This document shows, one piece after another, positions 1 through 13,236 of a stretch of 64,000 nt of DNA. The notes beneath the pieces were generated by a model. The model was not told where the DNA came from and did not search any database. It saw only the letters and a list, made by a program, of their open reading frames with translations. Every line of letters begins with the position of its first letter. Within the stretch, counting starts at the first letter, position 1. The DNA is from Schizochytrium sp. TIO01. Its lineage: Eukaryota > Sar > Bigyra > Thraustochytrida > Thraustochytriidae. The translations under genes were made by a program, and so were the position numbers. The DNA is taken from contig SMSO01000025.1 in NCBI GenBank assembly GCA_004764695.1, positions 3,752,102 to 3,816,101 on the forward strand, given 5' to 3'.

Positions 1-237
1 AAGGTTTGATGCTTTGACAGGTCTCTCTACCTCTACTACCGCTCTAGCTAGAGTAGCAGAGCGTGAAAGCTATATAGCGAGAAAGGCATTTTAAAAAGTA
101 ATTTTAAAATTAGAAAGAGAAGAGAGGAGGCCCTTCAGTTGATGATGATGCGCAAGAGTGTGCGAGACGCGGTTCTCTTAGTATTTAATCTCTCACCTTT
201 TCTATCTTACAGCAAGCGCAGTCCCTCGCGCTCTCTT

Positions 238-275
238 GCAGGCAAGCAGGCAAGCAAGCAGGCAAGCAAGCAAGC
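238..275. repeat. GCAA/GCAG microsatellite
   Basis: A run of (GCAA)n interrupted by GCAG units. A second GCAA run lies at 34446-34466. Confidence 0.85.
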
Positions 276-2489
276 CGCCATCTGTTTGCCAGCGCCGCTG
301 CGTTCGGCCCCGCCGTCCCTTCTTCGCTGCTCGCTTGCCGGCGCTTGCTGTTCGTTCCTTGGGCTTGGTTCTGAGGATGGATGTTGCTGCCTACCTGCAG
401 ATGATCTATCTTTCGCGACGTGGACACCGGAAGTGAACTTGTAGCAGTGCCAGAGACCAGACTCCAGCGGGATCAAATGCAGCACCAGGTCTCGCCAGCG
501 GCACGGAGAGCAAGGCAGAACGCGACAGAAGAGAGAGCACCTTGTTTGTTCGAGGGACTGCGACTTCTCGCTCCCAGGATCCGGACTCCAGGAGGCCAGA
601 AAGGTGGACAAGACGCCACGAGCGAACACCAATGCGGTCTTCATGGCGCCCTGAGCTGCCTTGTACGGATTCCTAAACAGTGAAGCCCAAGTGCCACCTC
701 CCTTTGCAAAGCGCGGCGACGAGAGTAATCAAAGGTCGATCATCATGCTCCTCGTCACGGCGAGATCGATCTCGAAAGACGACTTCGTGTGCAGCAATTT
801 CAACTTGGCTTTCAGACGCTTGGAGATGCTGCAGTGCGCTTCTGCAGGACCTTGTCGCCTTTTCCAATGGGGATCCTGGGAGTCCTGCGAAAGTGTCTGA
901 GGATCAGCGTTGTTGTTCTAGTAGTAGGTAGTACCTGTCGTAGGTTCGAGACAACTTGAAACTTGAGGTGCAACGCACGTAGTAGAGTGTGCGCTAAAGT
1001 GGACTGAGCCATTGAACCGCGGAAATGGATGCATTCATGCATACATACACATGCACATCTATACCTCATCTCTGGTAGTGGCTAGTGCTGCTCTGTTGCG
1101 TAGGCGTTTCGCACTTGATGGCCGAAAGCTGCAGCCTTAAGTTTGAGAGGAGAACAAGAAGCTCATCACGTTCATGTATACCCTAAAATTCAAGCAAAAG
1201 AGCCTCGGCTTAGCTTATAAGGATTTAATATAATAATTTTCAAGTTGAAGGTTTAGGGTCATCTCCAAAAGAGTTAAATCATCACCTTCGGAAATTCACA
1301 CGTGTTTGCTTCGTTCCCCCTTTCCTTTTTATAGAACTGATGATGTATCGAGACACCTGCTGAATAGAAGTACTAAAGATCAACAACTTTACCCCTTGGG
1401 GATTAATATGTCTGACCGAATCTCTAAACAAACTCTCTCATTCCCACTCTCTGAACCTGCGATGACAATGAATTAACCAAAGCTTTTTAAAGTACAGATT
1501 AAAACAAACCTTTTTTTTTAGTTTGACTGTTTGAAAAGCGAAATTCAAAGCAAAGCAAAAATTAAGAAGTGCTAGCAAAGAACCAGTGATGATGGCGATC
1601 CTGGGTTCTTCATTTCAAAGGCACTACTTAAGCTCCGGTAGCTAATAACATCTGCCTCTGGAGCTCTAGGCCGATTCGTTCCAGCCGGTATCAGATCCGA
1701 ACATGCTGCAGATGCGAAAGGGAAACGTGTAAAGATCTGTAAACGATTTCTTTCATGGAGTGCCGAACTCACTCACTCAAACTTGCTGCTTTTGGCACCG
1801 GTGAAGCTGCCCTCAGCAATATGAGGCAAACGAAATCTGCGCCCGCCACAGCATCAAAGTAATCATATAGAATATCGCCGCCTTATCATGGCTCGAAACC
1901 GTAATCTGTGGAGCTTTTGGAGAAAGCTCCGATAACATTTGGGTATAAATCTTTGCCCGAACAGACGAGGAAATATCTTTTGCTTGGACTTGACGAGCAA
2001 GTTGAACCTCTGCCAGCTTGCAAAGCTGCAAACTAGTGAGGGAGGGGGGGAGGGCAAGAGATCCTTCCGTGAAGGCTGACATACTTTCCTGAAGATCGAA
2101 ACTTGAAGGACAGAAAGGGTGAGTGCCTTCAACGTGAAGTTCTCTGCTCTTGTTTCCTCATACCGCAATCTCTGTGATTTTCTCACACGCGAATCCACGC
2201 AGAAGTAGGGACTGTTCATGGATACTAGGTAGGCACCTACCTACTCCTCAGTAAAAGACAATGGGAAAGTGGCGTCTGGAACTGGTTGCCTCAGAGGTTT
2301 CTTACTAGTTTCTGTCATAAGCGGCTGGAAGCTGGGTGAATGAGCGAAGTCGCCATCGCCACTCTGATCGTCCACACTATGGTTGAAGGGGAGGGGCCTT
2401 GGCCTTCTTAATTGCTCCACGCACTCTCATTCAATTAAGTCGTCACTCGTTCATTCATATTACTACATAGCTAGCCACCCACGTCCTAG

Positions 2490-2524
2490 TTTTTCTTTCT
2501 TTCTTTCTTTCTTTCTCTCTTTCC
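2490..2524. repeat. (TTTC)n microsatellite
   Basis: A pyrimidine tract of about eight TTTC units grading into CTCTC. Confidence 0.85.
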
Positions 2525-2793
2525 ATAGATACCAACAACTGCGGAGGTCGCCGGTGACCAGAGCCAGCCGTAAAGAAAATAAAATATCCACAGAAGAGGA
2601 ACTAACTACTGCCTGCCAATCACATCACATCACCGAAGAGTGGAGGCGTGGCGCATCATCCAGGATAAATAACAAGCCAGCAGCAGTGAGGGATCCCTCT
2701 GCCCGAAGGAAGTACCGCTCGAGGAGGCCACCCTCCGCGAGAAAGAAAGTATACTCCACCGCAGCTTCAGGTCAGAAGCGGAGTGAGTCGAAC

Positions 2794-2892
2794 GCATTGC
2801 ATTGCATTGCATTGCATTACATTACATTGCATTGCATTGCATTGCACTGCATTACGTTGCATTACATTGCATTAAATTGCATTGCATTGCAT
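2794..2892. repeat. (GCATT)n pentanucleotide array
   Basis: About twenty tandem copies of GCATT with occasional single-base changes (ACATT, CACTG, ACGTT, AAATT). The changes follow the 5-base register, so the array is one locally expanded tract. Confidence 0.9.
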
Positions 2893-3273
2893 AGAGAAGG
2901 TACCGCTCATCCGAAGTGACCACCTTTTGAAAGATAGATCGACCGCCTTCGAAACTAACAAGCGCAAGCCCGCATAAAAGATTTCACCACTCATGCGCCC
3001 ACTCACTAATTGCTTGCCAGCGCTGTGAAGAGACCGAAAGCTCCGCTCCAGGCTTGCCCCCTTTTAGGCGCAAAGGTCAGGGACCTAGTTAGAGCTACAG
3101 ACGAGAGCTAGCTCTCTTCAAATCCCGCTCGGGAAAGGATCTCGCGGCACTGGCACCGCTCCAGATGAGGGAGGTACCCAAGCAAGCCTACTTACACCCG
3201 GAGCAGCAGCAGCCAGACGGTTTGTTTCCCGTCACGGGCAGGTTGAGTTGACCTTTTCGCGATTGGTACGAGT

Positions 3274-3309
3274 GTTTCTTTGTTTCTTTGTTTCTTTGTT
3301 TCTTTGTTG
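3274..3309. repeat. (GTTTCTTT)n microsatellite
   Basis: Four to five copies of an 8-base unit. Similar TTTG/TTTC runs occur at about 11918-11990. Confidence 0.85.
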
Positions 3310-4400
3310 TTTGACGTTTATATTTCTTAGGTTACATGGACAACGGATCGGAAGGACCTCAGGCCTTGAGGTTGAACGCTCCAGGTATGAACAGTGGCTG
3401 GCAATATCTGCGGCACTTGTATAGCAGGCGTTGGGAAGCTGGTATAAGGCCCTGTTCGGCGCTGCAGCTGTAGCTGTAGAAGACTCGCGAGAATAATAAA
3501 AGCGGCGGCTACCGTTCAGGGATCTCCAAGTAAGCTTTCTTTTGCGTGTCAGCCGAAGCTTATTTTTATCAGTCAGTCAGTCAATCAGTCAATCGGTCTT
3601 ACTTTTGCTTATAATGAAATAAAATTAAAAATTAAAACAACCCGCAGACATCGATACTAAATAAGCTCTATTCATTTATAATTTTAATTATCAGTATTAA
3701 TTTTAGTTTTGTTTAAGTAAAAGTCAATTTAAAAACAAAACAAAAAAACATTTAAACCAGCTTGAACTCTGAAGGAAACAGAAGTTTTGCTCTTTTATAA
3801 AAAGTTAAGAGCCTGCTGCATATCACATGCATGATACGGGACGTTCTATGACTTTATGTTCAAACAACAATCAATTATCGAGGGAGGGGAAACCACAAAG
3901 AGCGAGCCTTGATGCGCTTGACGACGGTGGTCCGAATCAAGAACTGCGTTCGATATTCGGCGGTGGCGTCTCGAAAGAATCTCAAATCGACTCCCGCGGA
4001 AATAAGAGGCGCGAGGCAGAGCTTTAATTAAAAACTAATATATATATATAATAAAAACTTGATTGATAATTTTTTAAAATTAAACAAAGGTACTTTGGTA
4101 GCCGCTATTAGATGGTAGTTTAAGCAACAGGGAGAGGTCCAAGGATTCGCTCTCTTTATTTTTCTCACTTTCTCTGAGCGCCCAGTGACGAGGATCGAGC
4201 GATAGTCAACGCGCTCGCAGCGTCGAAGTGCCCACGATGTCTTCCTCCAACTCCTTAGCATCATCGACGTCGTCATCATTAGCAGCGCCGCAATCGCAGT
4301 CTCGCGGAAAGGCGCGGCCTCTGGGGACCCAGAGCTTTGCCGCCCTTCGCACAGAGGAAGATTGGCATATTTCGTTTCTTGATTGAATGAAACAAAGCGG

Positions 4401-4401
<1 letters not shown>

Positions 4402-4431
<30 letters not shown>

Positions 4432-4438
4432 AAGAAAG
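4402..4438. repeat. (GAAA)n microsatellite
   Basis: A purine tract of about nine GAAA units with one GATA interruption. Confidence 0.85.
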
Positions 4439-7400
4439 TTTGTTTAAGCGAATCCCGGAAAAGCTCTGGTCTTTTCTGGGTACTACCAAGAGTTCGTCTG
4501 CCTAGTAGCGTGGCTATTGTTTACCCTAGTCCTTGTAGGCTCTTCCTACGCCGACTCGTATCGATTGGTTGTCCTCGTTCGGTAAGCTTTCCTTCCTTTT
4601 GTCTCTTCTGCCTTCGCGTCTCTGTATTTCATTAGCGGTTCGAGAAAGAAACCATTTCAGAGAGAAAGAAAGTACAATCCACGTCGACATCATCCAATTG
4701 TTCTTTTTCAATTACTATTTTATAACTGAGTCGATGATCTCTAGAGGGGCTATGCTTAATCATCAGGTAGGAGAAAACTTCCAATATCACTCATAAAATA
4801 AGTAGGTACCCACCTCTGCTAGGCAGCAGATACAAAGCTGCGCTGATTTGCTGGTTTTTAAAGGAACATTCGACTGTTTGAAAGGCGGCGGAGTAAGCGT
4901 AGAAGGAGCTATCTTTTAAAGAGACACTAGCTGGGGATTCCAGACAAGTGGAAATAGCCAAATCGAAAAGAGCCAAGGAACTCGTAGAGCGTTCATTCGT
5001 TTATCTGCTGGTGTTTCGCACCTTGGTAATCAATCAGCCTTGGATTGAATTCCAACGCCTGATTTTGATAGAAGAACAGCGATCAGAGGTGTCACTAATG
5101 CTGCAGATGTGCAGAATAGAAAGTTAATGTATCTGTTTCGAAGAAAATTGTACATATCAACTTCTACGGGTGTCTATAACTTTTACTAAGAGGCCAGGTG
5201 TGGGGGAGGGAGTGAACCGACATGTATGCGAGAAGGAGCAAAATGGACCCGTCTACCCACAGATGACGATATATACCTAATCTCTAATATTAGTATTAGA
5301 GGCTTTTTGTTGTTGAAAAATGTGAAAATTTTTGTTGTTAATGGATAAAAACTTCTTATGCCAAGTCCTCTTATTCTTCCTGCAATAGGGGATCATATAC
5401 TCAAAGATATGCTCAAAAATATAAAAATCATAATAGAAGATGTATAATATATATATTATATGACAGAAACAAAAGGAGCAGCATGTCTATGCGACTATCA
5501 GCTTCATGGTTCTATTGAATTCCCATTTTGGCCTGGCCTTGACTAATTTTTATTGAAGCGAATTAGTAGCTAAGAGATCTTCTTTGACTGTGATTTCATT
5601 TTATTTGAATATTTAATTTAAAATTAATATATATATTTTTAAGTAAAAGAAGAAAGTGGTAGAACATTTTCCATGAACCGGTGCGTACTTACCTAAGTAG
5701 TTATTTGGGATGGGGGCTATCAGGGGATTGATTTCGTCTTTAGGAGTGCTATCCTTGAAAGCGCCCAGTCCGTTTGTATTGCTATCACGCACCGTTGCAG
5801 GAAGTCACACAGAGAAACTCGCCAAGTGCACCCAGGCGTCGCCGAAGCGAAGCAGAGTATCTGCAGCTGAGTGACTTTCATTTACTGTGTATCTGCAACA
5901 ACAAAGGTGTCGTATCATTTGCAAGACCAGAAGAAACCTGGCGCTTTGAAGGGCAGACATGGTCCTCGTACCTTGGTGCTTCAGGAAATCTTGAATCAAG
6001 TCGATGTCCTGTCTAAGCTGATAATCTGCAGGCACCTTCTGCTCTCCATTGCAAGTTTTCTGTGCTAGCTAGTAGCGAGGTTTCGTGTCAAGTAACTTCG
6101 CAGAAGAAAGAAAGCTCACTTGGTTATTGCTTTATCATTCATTACCAAGGACCGCTCCACCCGCGTGAAAACCTGCGATCCTCCAACGTTCCTCTGTCCG
6201 AACACCAAAGATCTCGCGTTGGTCGGAGATGCATTCAGGACGGAATCGACGGCGAAGGTTCAATTCAAAACACGCGAAGACTCAGCTTTCCGTTTCTGCG
6301 AGGTGGGTGAGCGTCTGCATCGGCGAGCTCAAATCTCCACCCTTATTTGCACAGCAGCTCCAAACCGCCACCGCCATGCACCTCGAGACCACCCGCATTT
6401 TATCACCAAAGCCTGTCACTCGTGGCGTCTTCGGGTTCGTACGACGCCATCGCCGCTGCAGTTTGCGCTCTCTCAGCATGCACATGCATGTCAAGGCGGC
6501 CAAGAGCGCAAAGTGGACTCTGCCACAGGCGGCGCCACAAATGCCCTGAATTGTCACGCGCTGACCTAAGCTCAAGCAAGCGCGACCGAAGCAAAAGGCG
6601 AGAAAGGAAGAGAGCGGGAAACTAAACAAAAGAGAACGCGTGGGGTGTACCTCCCTTTCGTCACGGTCGCTGCTCCGGCCGCGAGACCGGCCCTATTGCC
6701 GCAGAACCTCGCGAGGTGGTTGGCGATGGATGGAGGCAAGCTGCTCAGGCTGCCGGTTTCTCCGCTTCTGCTCGTGACAGTGGTCGCACACAGCATTAGC
6801 TGAAGGCGCGTTTTCTGCTGAAGATATGCAGACACGCGGAAGAGATGCGATCGGTATCGTTATCTATCCATCCTCAAAGTCTCGTCAGCTGACGAAAATC
6901 TTGCCACAAGCAAGAACGAGCGCGTACAGACAGAGCAGGCAGACGGACCGTGGGCTTTGATTTGACTTCGCGCGTGCTTAGAAGGCAGCAGCAGAAGTTG
7001 TGCATTTATCTCCGCCAAAGCAAAGATTTCCGGCGGTTTGGAAGGCGTGGTCCAAAAGTCGGCAGCACCTCAGGCCGGCGCGTGCACAGAACGAGATATC
7101 TACTGTGGCGGAGCGTTTCAAGAGTCGGCGTACGCGCATCGCAAGGCTGCCAATGGATTGATTGGTTGGTTGATTGATTGGTTGCTTGGCTGCTTGATTA
7201 TGCATGCCTGACCGAGATGGATGACTCCGAGTCGAGGAAATGGTGGAGAGAGCGAAAGGGCAGTCAGTGCGGAGGCAACAAGGATCCAAGATCACCTGAG
7301 CATCTGCGAGAGAGGGAGGATTCGTTTGATTGTTTTTGCGAAGGAAAAACACTTCTGCAGGAGGATTGATTTGAGGTTCAAGCTCAAGTTCAAGAGGACG

Positions 7401-8465
7401 CCAGTGCGTTCTCTTCTCCATCGATGCGCTAGAATTTCTGAACCCTTGGCACGGTTCACTTGAACGAAGAAGGTAGGTATCAAATCACTTCCTTCCTGAT
7501 AGACTATTATATAAATGTGGCTGCTATCATATATATATATATATAATTTATTTCAAGTTTTGATTTTTTAAAAAATCAAATGAACATAAAACGTTACCCG
7601 CCTCGGAGTCTATTTTTGGTTGAAAGAAAAGAAGTGAACGATCGCTTTCGAGCTTTTCAGCGTTTTAGACTATGAGCTGCTACTGCCACTATTAGTACTC
7701 CTCCATGATAGCAAATGAAACAAGCAAAGTTTCCACCCACTCATTATGCAGCTCGAATGGCAAGCTGCATAGAAGTGCGTAGGTAGTGCGTAGGGCTCAG
7801 CCAAGACGCGTTTTCTAGTCCACTTTGAACGGTACCAGCAAACTCTATTACTCGTAGGCGAATTAAGTGGTGCTGTAACGCCGCCGAGGCAGAGAACGCT
7901 TTCTTCTTCTTCTTCTGTGGTTCATTCGCGCGGCCTTCTAAACTGCTCGAAATGACTTGGAATGACTTGGAATGAAATGGCGCCTGTGAACGCGAACTTG
8001 AGAGTTGAAAGGGAAAGAGTTGTCCCACGTTCGCTTTTTAATTTTCAAAAATTTAAAAACAATAAACATAAAAGCAAGAAACAAAATTACAAAATTACAA
8101 AATTACGAATACGAATGTGTCTATGTATGTATGTATGTAAAAAACTAGTGAAAACTAAAAACCAAAACGAGTCTTCTTCTTTCTCCTTTCAAGTTCTGCC
8201 TCTGCAAATGTCCAATGAGCCTTTAAAACAAAATAAAACCGGAGTCGTAAGCGCAATTCGAAACTTGAAGGCGCCCATAACGCAGGAGGGCCCCGCCTTG
8301 AAAGAAATAGCTCTTGCTCGGTGCATGGATGACAGACAGACAGACTTCGCTCGAAACAGCCGCGTCATAGAGGCGGAGCGCCGCACAGAGATCCTTGAGC
8401 ACAAGTTCTTGAAAGAGGAGCGTCCCCGACAAAAGCACGCAGGCCTTGCGTCCTTTTCTTTTTCA

Positions 8466-8490
8466 CTGCTGCTGCTGCTGCTGCTGCTGT
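8466..8490. repeat. (CTG)n trinucleotide run
   Basis: Eight CTG units in a gene-poor region, with no convincing host gene. Confidence 0.8.
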
Positions 8491-11400
8491 GTACCTGCGT
8501 TCCCCGTTCTCCTGAGGTTCTTGGCGTTGGCCAGCTCCATGGCATATCACATTCGAAGCTTCACGAGGAGAAGAACGAGAGAGGCCGAAGCGTTCTTTGC
8601 GAAGGTGCGTCACTCCCGCGGATGGAACGCGGTGAGTGATGATAGAGACGGCCATCATCGCGAAAACGGGGTCCAAGTTGAGACCGCCTTTTCCACATCG
8701 CGGCGCATACTCTGCGAAGATAGAGGATGAGAAGAGAACGCGGATCTTCTTTGAAGCGAAAGAGCAAAGTGAAAGTTACTCCACTACTAACTAATTAAAT
8801 AGCTAGCTAACTGGCTAACTCCAGAGAGGGACGAGGCGTCCAGCGTAAGAATCTCGCGGCGAACTTGAAAGACGGACTCCGTGTGAGTTGGCGGTTTGTC
8901 ACCGCAGAAGAGCGAGAAAAGGCGGCTCTGTGCTGGAGCAGACTGCGAGCAAGGGAAGGGACCTGGAGCTCGTGCTTATTATTATTGGGGTGAATGGGCG
9001 ACTGCCGTGAGAAGGAACACGGTGGGCTTTCGCTGCAAAGCCTTTGAAGTGCCGCGGGGCAGTTCTTGACTTTTACTCTTTGTGACGTGTTTCTATGGGC
9101 TTTTTGAATGTGGAATAGGTTCTCTACAATACAGGGATTATATATATTCTTAAAAAAATCTTTTTAGTATTTTTATTACTGTTTTTTCTTTACAAAAATA
9201 CTTAGTATTAAAATCACACCCTTACAGACAAAACACTTATTTAAAAAAAAAAAAGAAAAAAAAAAGAAAAAAAAAAAAGAGAGAATGTATATTAGCCAAA
9301 GTTATCCGAGAACTCCTTATTCTACAGAAAATGACAAAGAAGCGTTGGAGGAGAAGTAGAGGAGACACTATCTTTTTTCCTTCTATTTTTAATTGCCTCG
9401 AGTCTTTTCTTTCCTTTTCTTTTCTGTACCTCGGAACTGCACAATCATGCGTTTTGTTAGCGATAAAAATATTTTATTTTTTTCAACACCAAAGAAAAAG
9501 TATAATTCCTAAGGCAACCCCTCAAGTCATGCAAACGCGCCTACGACCGCTTGGTTACCTAGGGTCAGAGTACACGTTTTTTAGTGGCACGCGTCTGAAA
9601 CGACTCAAACGAAAGGATGTTCGAAAACATGCGACCAACCAGCCCACCACTACTAAGACCTCCTAGGCGGCGATATGGTTTTGCTTCTTCATGAAATAGC
9701 ATTTCAATTGAAAAGACAAGCGAAGTCTGGGAATGGGTAAAGGAATCAGCGATATTGGTGAATAGGTAAAAATTGATGTGAGCCTTTCTCAAAAAACTCT
9801 TGATGGGGAAATCAAAGATCATCGTACGATTCCACCTCAAAAATTAGGGGAAACAAAAGCGAATGATTTTGAGTGGGGATCAGTTGAGGGTGCACCTGCC
9901 CTAAATATTTTCGAAGAATCGCCATTTGTTTGAACTTTCTTAGCGAAAGCAGAGTCCTTCAAAGCAATGATGAGGGTAATAGCATGGCAAAAGATGCAAG
10001 CTCGGCTAGGAACGCTTGCTTCGGCCCTCAAAACACTGCAATCATCAAGCACAAGAACGCTTTGCATGCCGCCATCCGGGAAACTAATCGATGGCTAAAA
10101 CAGATGCATGAGCTTTCCACCGTGAAAGAAAATAAGTCCCTAAACAAACGAAGCCTAACTCTGAAGCTATAAAGATCGAACGAGAGCCTCGCCAAGAAAG
10201 GTTCATTTAGAGCTTTTTGGATGGAATCCGGATTCTCGAATTTATAATGGGATCAGCTGGTGAATTGGGATATCTCCTTATAAAGACTTACTCTCAGCAC
10301 CCGAGAACGCCTTCACCAGGTCAGCCATAATACTCATGGTAGTGGTAGCTTAGGTAGCAGTAGAAGTACTCATGACGTCACCTTATTAATTCTCCTCTTT
10401 CTCTTTTCCATGGCTTTTGTTCATTCATTGCCTTCATTTTCATTTTGATAATTTTGTGTACTTGTGCGCATTAGAAGCTCTCTTTTGCCTTTGCTTTGGT
10501 GCGGAGGGATGATCGACTACCTTCTCTTGATTTTCCAAGTTTTAACGACGATGCAAACTTTCATCGGAGAGCTCCTTTAATGGTTTTCCTTTTTGCATTT
10601 TTTCAATATTTCAATTAATTTTAATTCTAAATCAAATAAAACCAAAACAATAAGTTTTAATTCTAATTTCTTTCTGTTAATATATACATATACGTAAATG
10701 TATATATAGAAAGAGCAATAAATATATACCGTCAAGTCCCCTTTTTACTCTCCCTGCTGCGAGGAAGAAGAAACCCGCGTGTCCAAAACCGAGATCGTCT
10801 CTGGTTCTCAGGAAGCAGAAAGAACGAGAACGCCGCAGGCTCTTGAGCAGCAGCTGTGAGCAGTAAACAGTGAAAAGGTAAACAGTAATCAAAGAAGAGG
10901 CATGGATGTGGCTCAAGCTCGAACTCCTGACGACCAATCGATCCCTCGCTGCTAGATAGCAAAGAAGCAATATAAAATCCTGCGGCTCGCGTGAAGATAC
11001 GCTTGGCTGGCTGGGAGAAAAGTCGAGATCTGGGATGGCGGCGGGCGATGGAGATGATGGGTGATGTATGTCATGCGAGCTTGATGACGCTTACCTGGAG
11101 CGGTTCGAAGCGTGACATTTGAACTGCCTGGACTGTGCAGAATCTGCGGATTCTCTCGTGCATTTCGAAGCCCGCCCTGATTGCGATGGAAGAGAGAGAA
11201 CCCAGAGGTGAAAAGGATAGACTTTGGATTACATTTGGAGGAATCTCTCAAGAGCCAATGGCCTTGGAGCAAGCGAAGGGCCAGACAGACAGCTCTAGAG
11301 GCAGACAGAGACACAGACAGAACAGGCGGGCGGGCGCCAAGGCTGTACAGATGTTGAACAGCAGAAGAACGATAGTGGATTCGTGCGGCGACAAGTTCAT

Positions 11401-11759
11401 TTGCTCAAAGATATGCAGAGAAGGTATTACGTGTATCAATCTTCCTCCTTTTTCCTTTTTGATCCTTCAACTTTTTTACTTCTTCTTTTTAATTAGTTTA
11501 ATTAGTTTAATTTTTAAAATAAATAGGAATATAGTTATAGAAAGGATTAAATAAGTACGAAAGATACGTGTATACAATAGATCTCTTGGAATTTTGATTG
11601 GGGAATCAAGAGTGCAAAGAATCAAACCTGCCACCCGCGGGTTGCTCCCCGGGGAGAAGGAAAGATACTGTTCCTCGAGAAAGACGATCGATCCGCGGAC
11701 ACATCGATGGTCGAAGCGACGCAACGGCGATGATTACGACGATGTTGATTGATTGATCG

Positions 11760-11794
11760 ATTCATTCATTCATTCATTCATTCATTCATTCATT
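11760..11794. repeat. (ATTC)n microsatellite
   Basis: About eight tandem ATTC units following a GATTGATTGATCGATTC stretch. Confidence 0.85.
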
Positions 11795-12144
11795 GAATAG
11801 ATCTGTACCTGTATCACGAGAGTGAAGAAGCTGAGGCACGCGCGGCGCTTGAAGTTGCTGCTGCTGCTTCTTTGCCATCCTTCAATGGTGTCTTGAAAAT
11901 CGTTCATTTTATTAGTTTCTTTGTTTGTTTGTCTGTTTCTTTGTCTGTTTCTTTGTTTCTTTGTTTCTTTCTTTGTTTGTTTCTTTTCGGGGGGCGTTTG
12001 GGATTTTCAAAAGCAGGCTCTCTTGTCCTGCCAAACGCAGGCGGCCTTTTCGCCCTTTGTTTCGCTGGTTCGAGTCTGATTCTTTTGTGCTTGGGTTGAA
12101 TGTTGAGTTCGAGGGGAAAGAGGGAGGGAGAAGAAGCGGGTGCA

Positions 12145-12178
12145 GGAAGAAGAAGAAGAAGAAGAAGAAGAAGAAGAC
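12145..12178. repeat. (GAA)n trinucleotide run
   Basis: About eleven GAA units on the plus strand. A (CT)n/(CTAT)n tract follows at 12316-12352. Confidence 0.85.
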
Positions 12179-12314
12179 AGCCAGCCAGCCAGGCCTCCGA
12201 GTGTTTTACAAATTGGCAAAAGGAGCACTCGCCTGGCAGCCGACTACTTTCAAGTGCTGCCGTCGAGGCCCCAAAGAGCTCGAGGGTTTCTTGAAAGAGA
12301 TCAGAGACCTTGGA

Positions 12315-12351
<37 letters not shown>

Positions 12352-13236
12352 AAGGCGAGGGCCCACCCACGCCGACCTGTGATAGGGCAGAGTGGAGAAT
12401 GAAGGATGTTATCTGGATATCAATTCGATTGGTGCTGTTGGTGGTGCTGTTGGTGCTGCCGTTATTGTTATTATCGCTCTGCGGGAAACAAGGTGAAGTG
12501 GCGCCGCACCGCGAAACAAAGAAAGATCCTGCTTCTCCGAAACGCGGGCCGAGTTTAGGGCAGAGGCGCTTTGAAGAGTTGAATTATCGAGCAGGAATCG
12601 ACTGAGTTTTAGCTGAGCTGAGGAACAGCTGGGCGAGTGAGCGCCGCCGAAGAACGAAGGAAACGGGGTGGAGTGAGCTGGCGAGCGAGAGGTCCCGGTT
12701 TGCAGAACTGTGAACGAGGAGTGCGGAAAGAAGAAACGCGCAGTGCTTGGTTTCTCTATTTTTTGGTCCCCACTTATTTATTGCCTCGCCGGAAAGAACT
12801 CAATGGCCGACCCACAGTCAGAACTGGGCCGCTTTGCGTGGCGGGGAGACTGTGGGATTAGAAAGGGCTGCGGGGTCAACTTTAGCCCACAGCGAGGCGG
12901 CGAGAGGCATCGCCGTCACGAGAGGGAGAGGAATCGTTTTGCTTTTGGTGGCACGGAGGGCCAATGAGCCGAGGCAGAACGAGCTTGCGTGGAATTCTTG
13001 CTCTCCAGGCTCAATCCTTTGCGGAAGGCTGAAGCCTGAGGGTATTAATTTTTTGTGTTCGAATCCACGAATTTAATCACAGGTCGGAAAGCTATGATGA
13101 AGGCTTGATTATATCATCTCTGAGCTGCCCAACGAGGTTCTTGACGGTTTGGGCTTAGCATTAGCGAGAGACCAAAGGCCATCAATGAAGAGACGTAGAC
13201 CCTCGAAACTAGCTTGGAAGACCAAAATGTTAACAT

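Larger units (their letters stand above)
1..13236. other. Gene-poor, microsatellite-rich block
   Basis: I see no convincing gene in this stretch. Short frames are open on both strands, but they overlap each other, are often built from simple repeats, and show no recognisable domain. The block alternates GC-richer segments (for example 180-900, 6200-6650, 8200-8700 and 12600-13000) with AT-rich islands of roughly 100-250 bp (3600-3760, 4030-4085, 5580-5640, 7530-7600, 9130-9290, 10570-10740, 11490-11550). Simple repeats are frequent and are listed separately. Two weak coding candidates are given as findings: 1813-2130 minus, and 9888-10172 plus. Untranslated RNAs or genes with many small exons cannot be excluded. 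Confidence 0.6.

Noticed and set aside
238-275. Possible CRISPR-like or satellite array
   Set aside because: A four-base microsatellite with no spacers; the genome is eukaryotic.
2383-2919. 178-residue plus-strand frame
   Set aside because: Most of it translates the TTTC and GCATT microsatellites (Ser/Phe/Leu and His/Cys/Ile runs); not a gene.
3090-3150. tRNA-like B-box (CTTCAAATCCCG) in the left block
   Set aside because: No matching T-arm stem, acceptor stem or A-box could be paired around it.
5685-5760. ACTTACCT as a U1 snRNA 5' end
   Set aside because: Only eight bases match, the downstream sequence does not resemble U1, and the string looks like part of the dispersed CTACCT motif family.
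6120-6629. Long open frames on both strands (up to 149 residues)
   Set aside because: Frames overlap in several registers at once in a GC-richer patch and none has a domain; low stop density explains them.
8189-8730. Overlapping long frames around the CTG run
   Set aside because: Built on a trinucleotide repeat and open in many frames; no conserved domain.
11560-11700. GGTTTGATTC on the minus strand as a tRNA B-box
   Set aside because: Flanking sequence does not fold into a cloverleaf.
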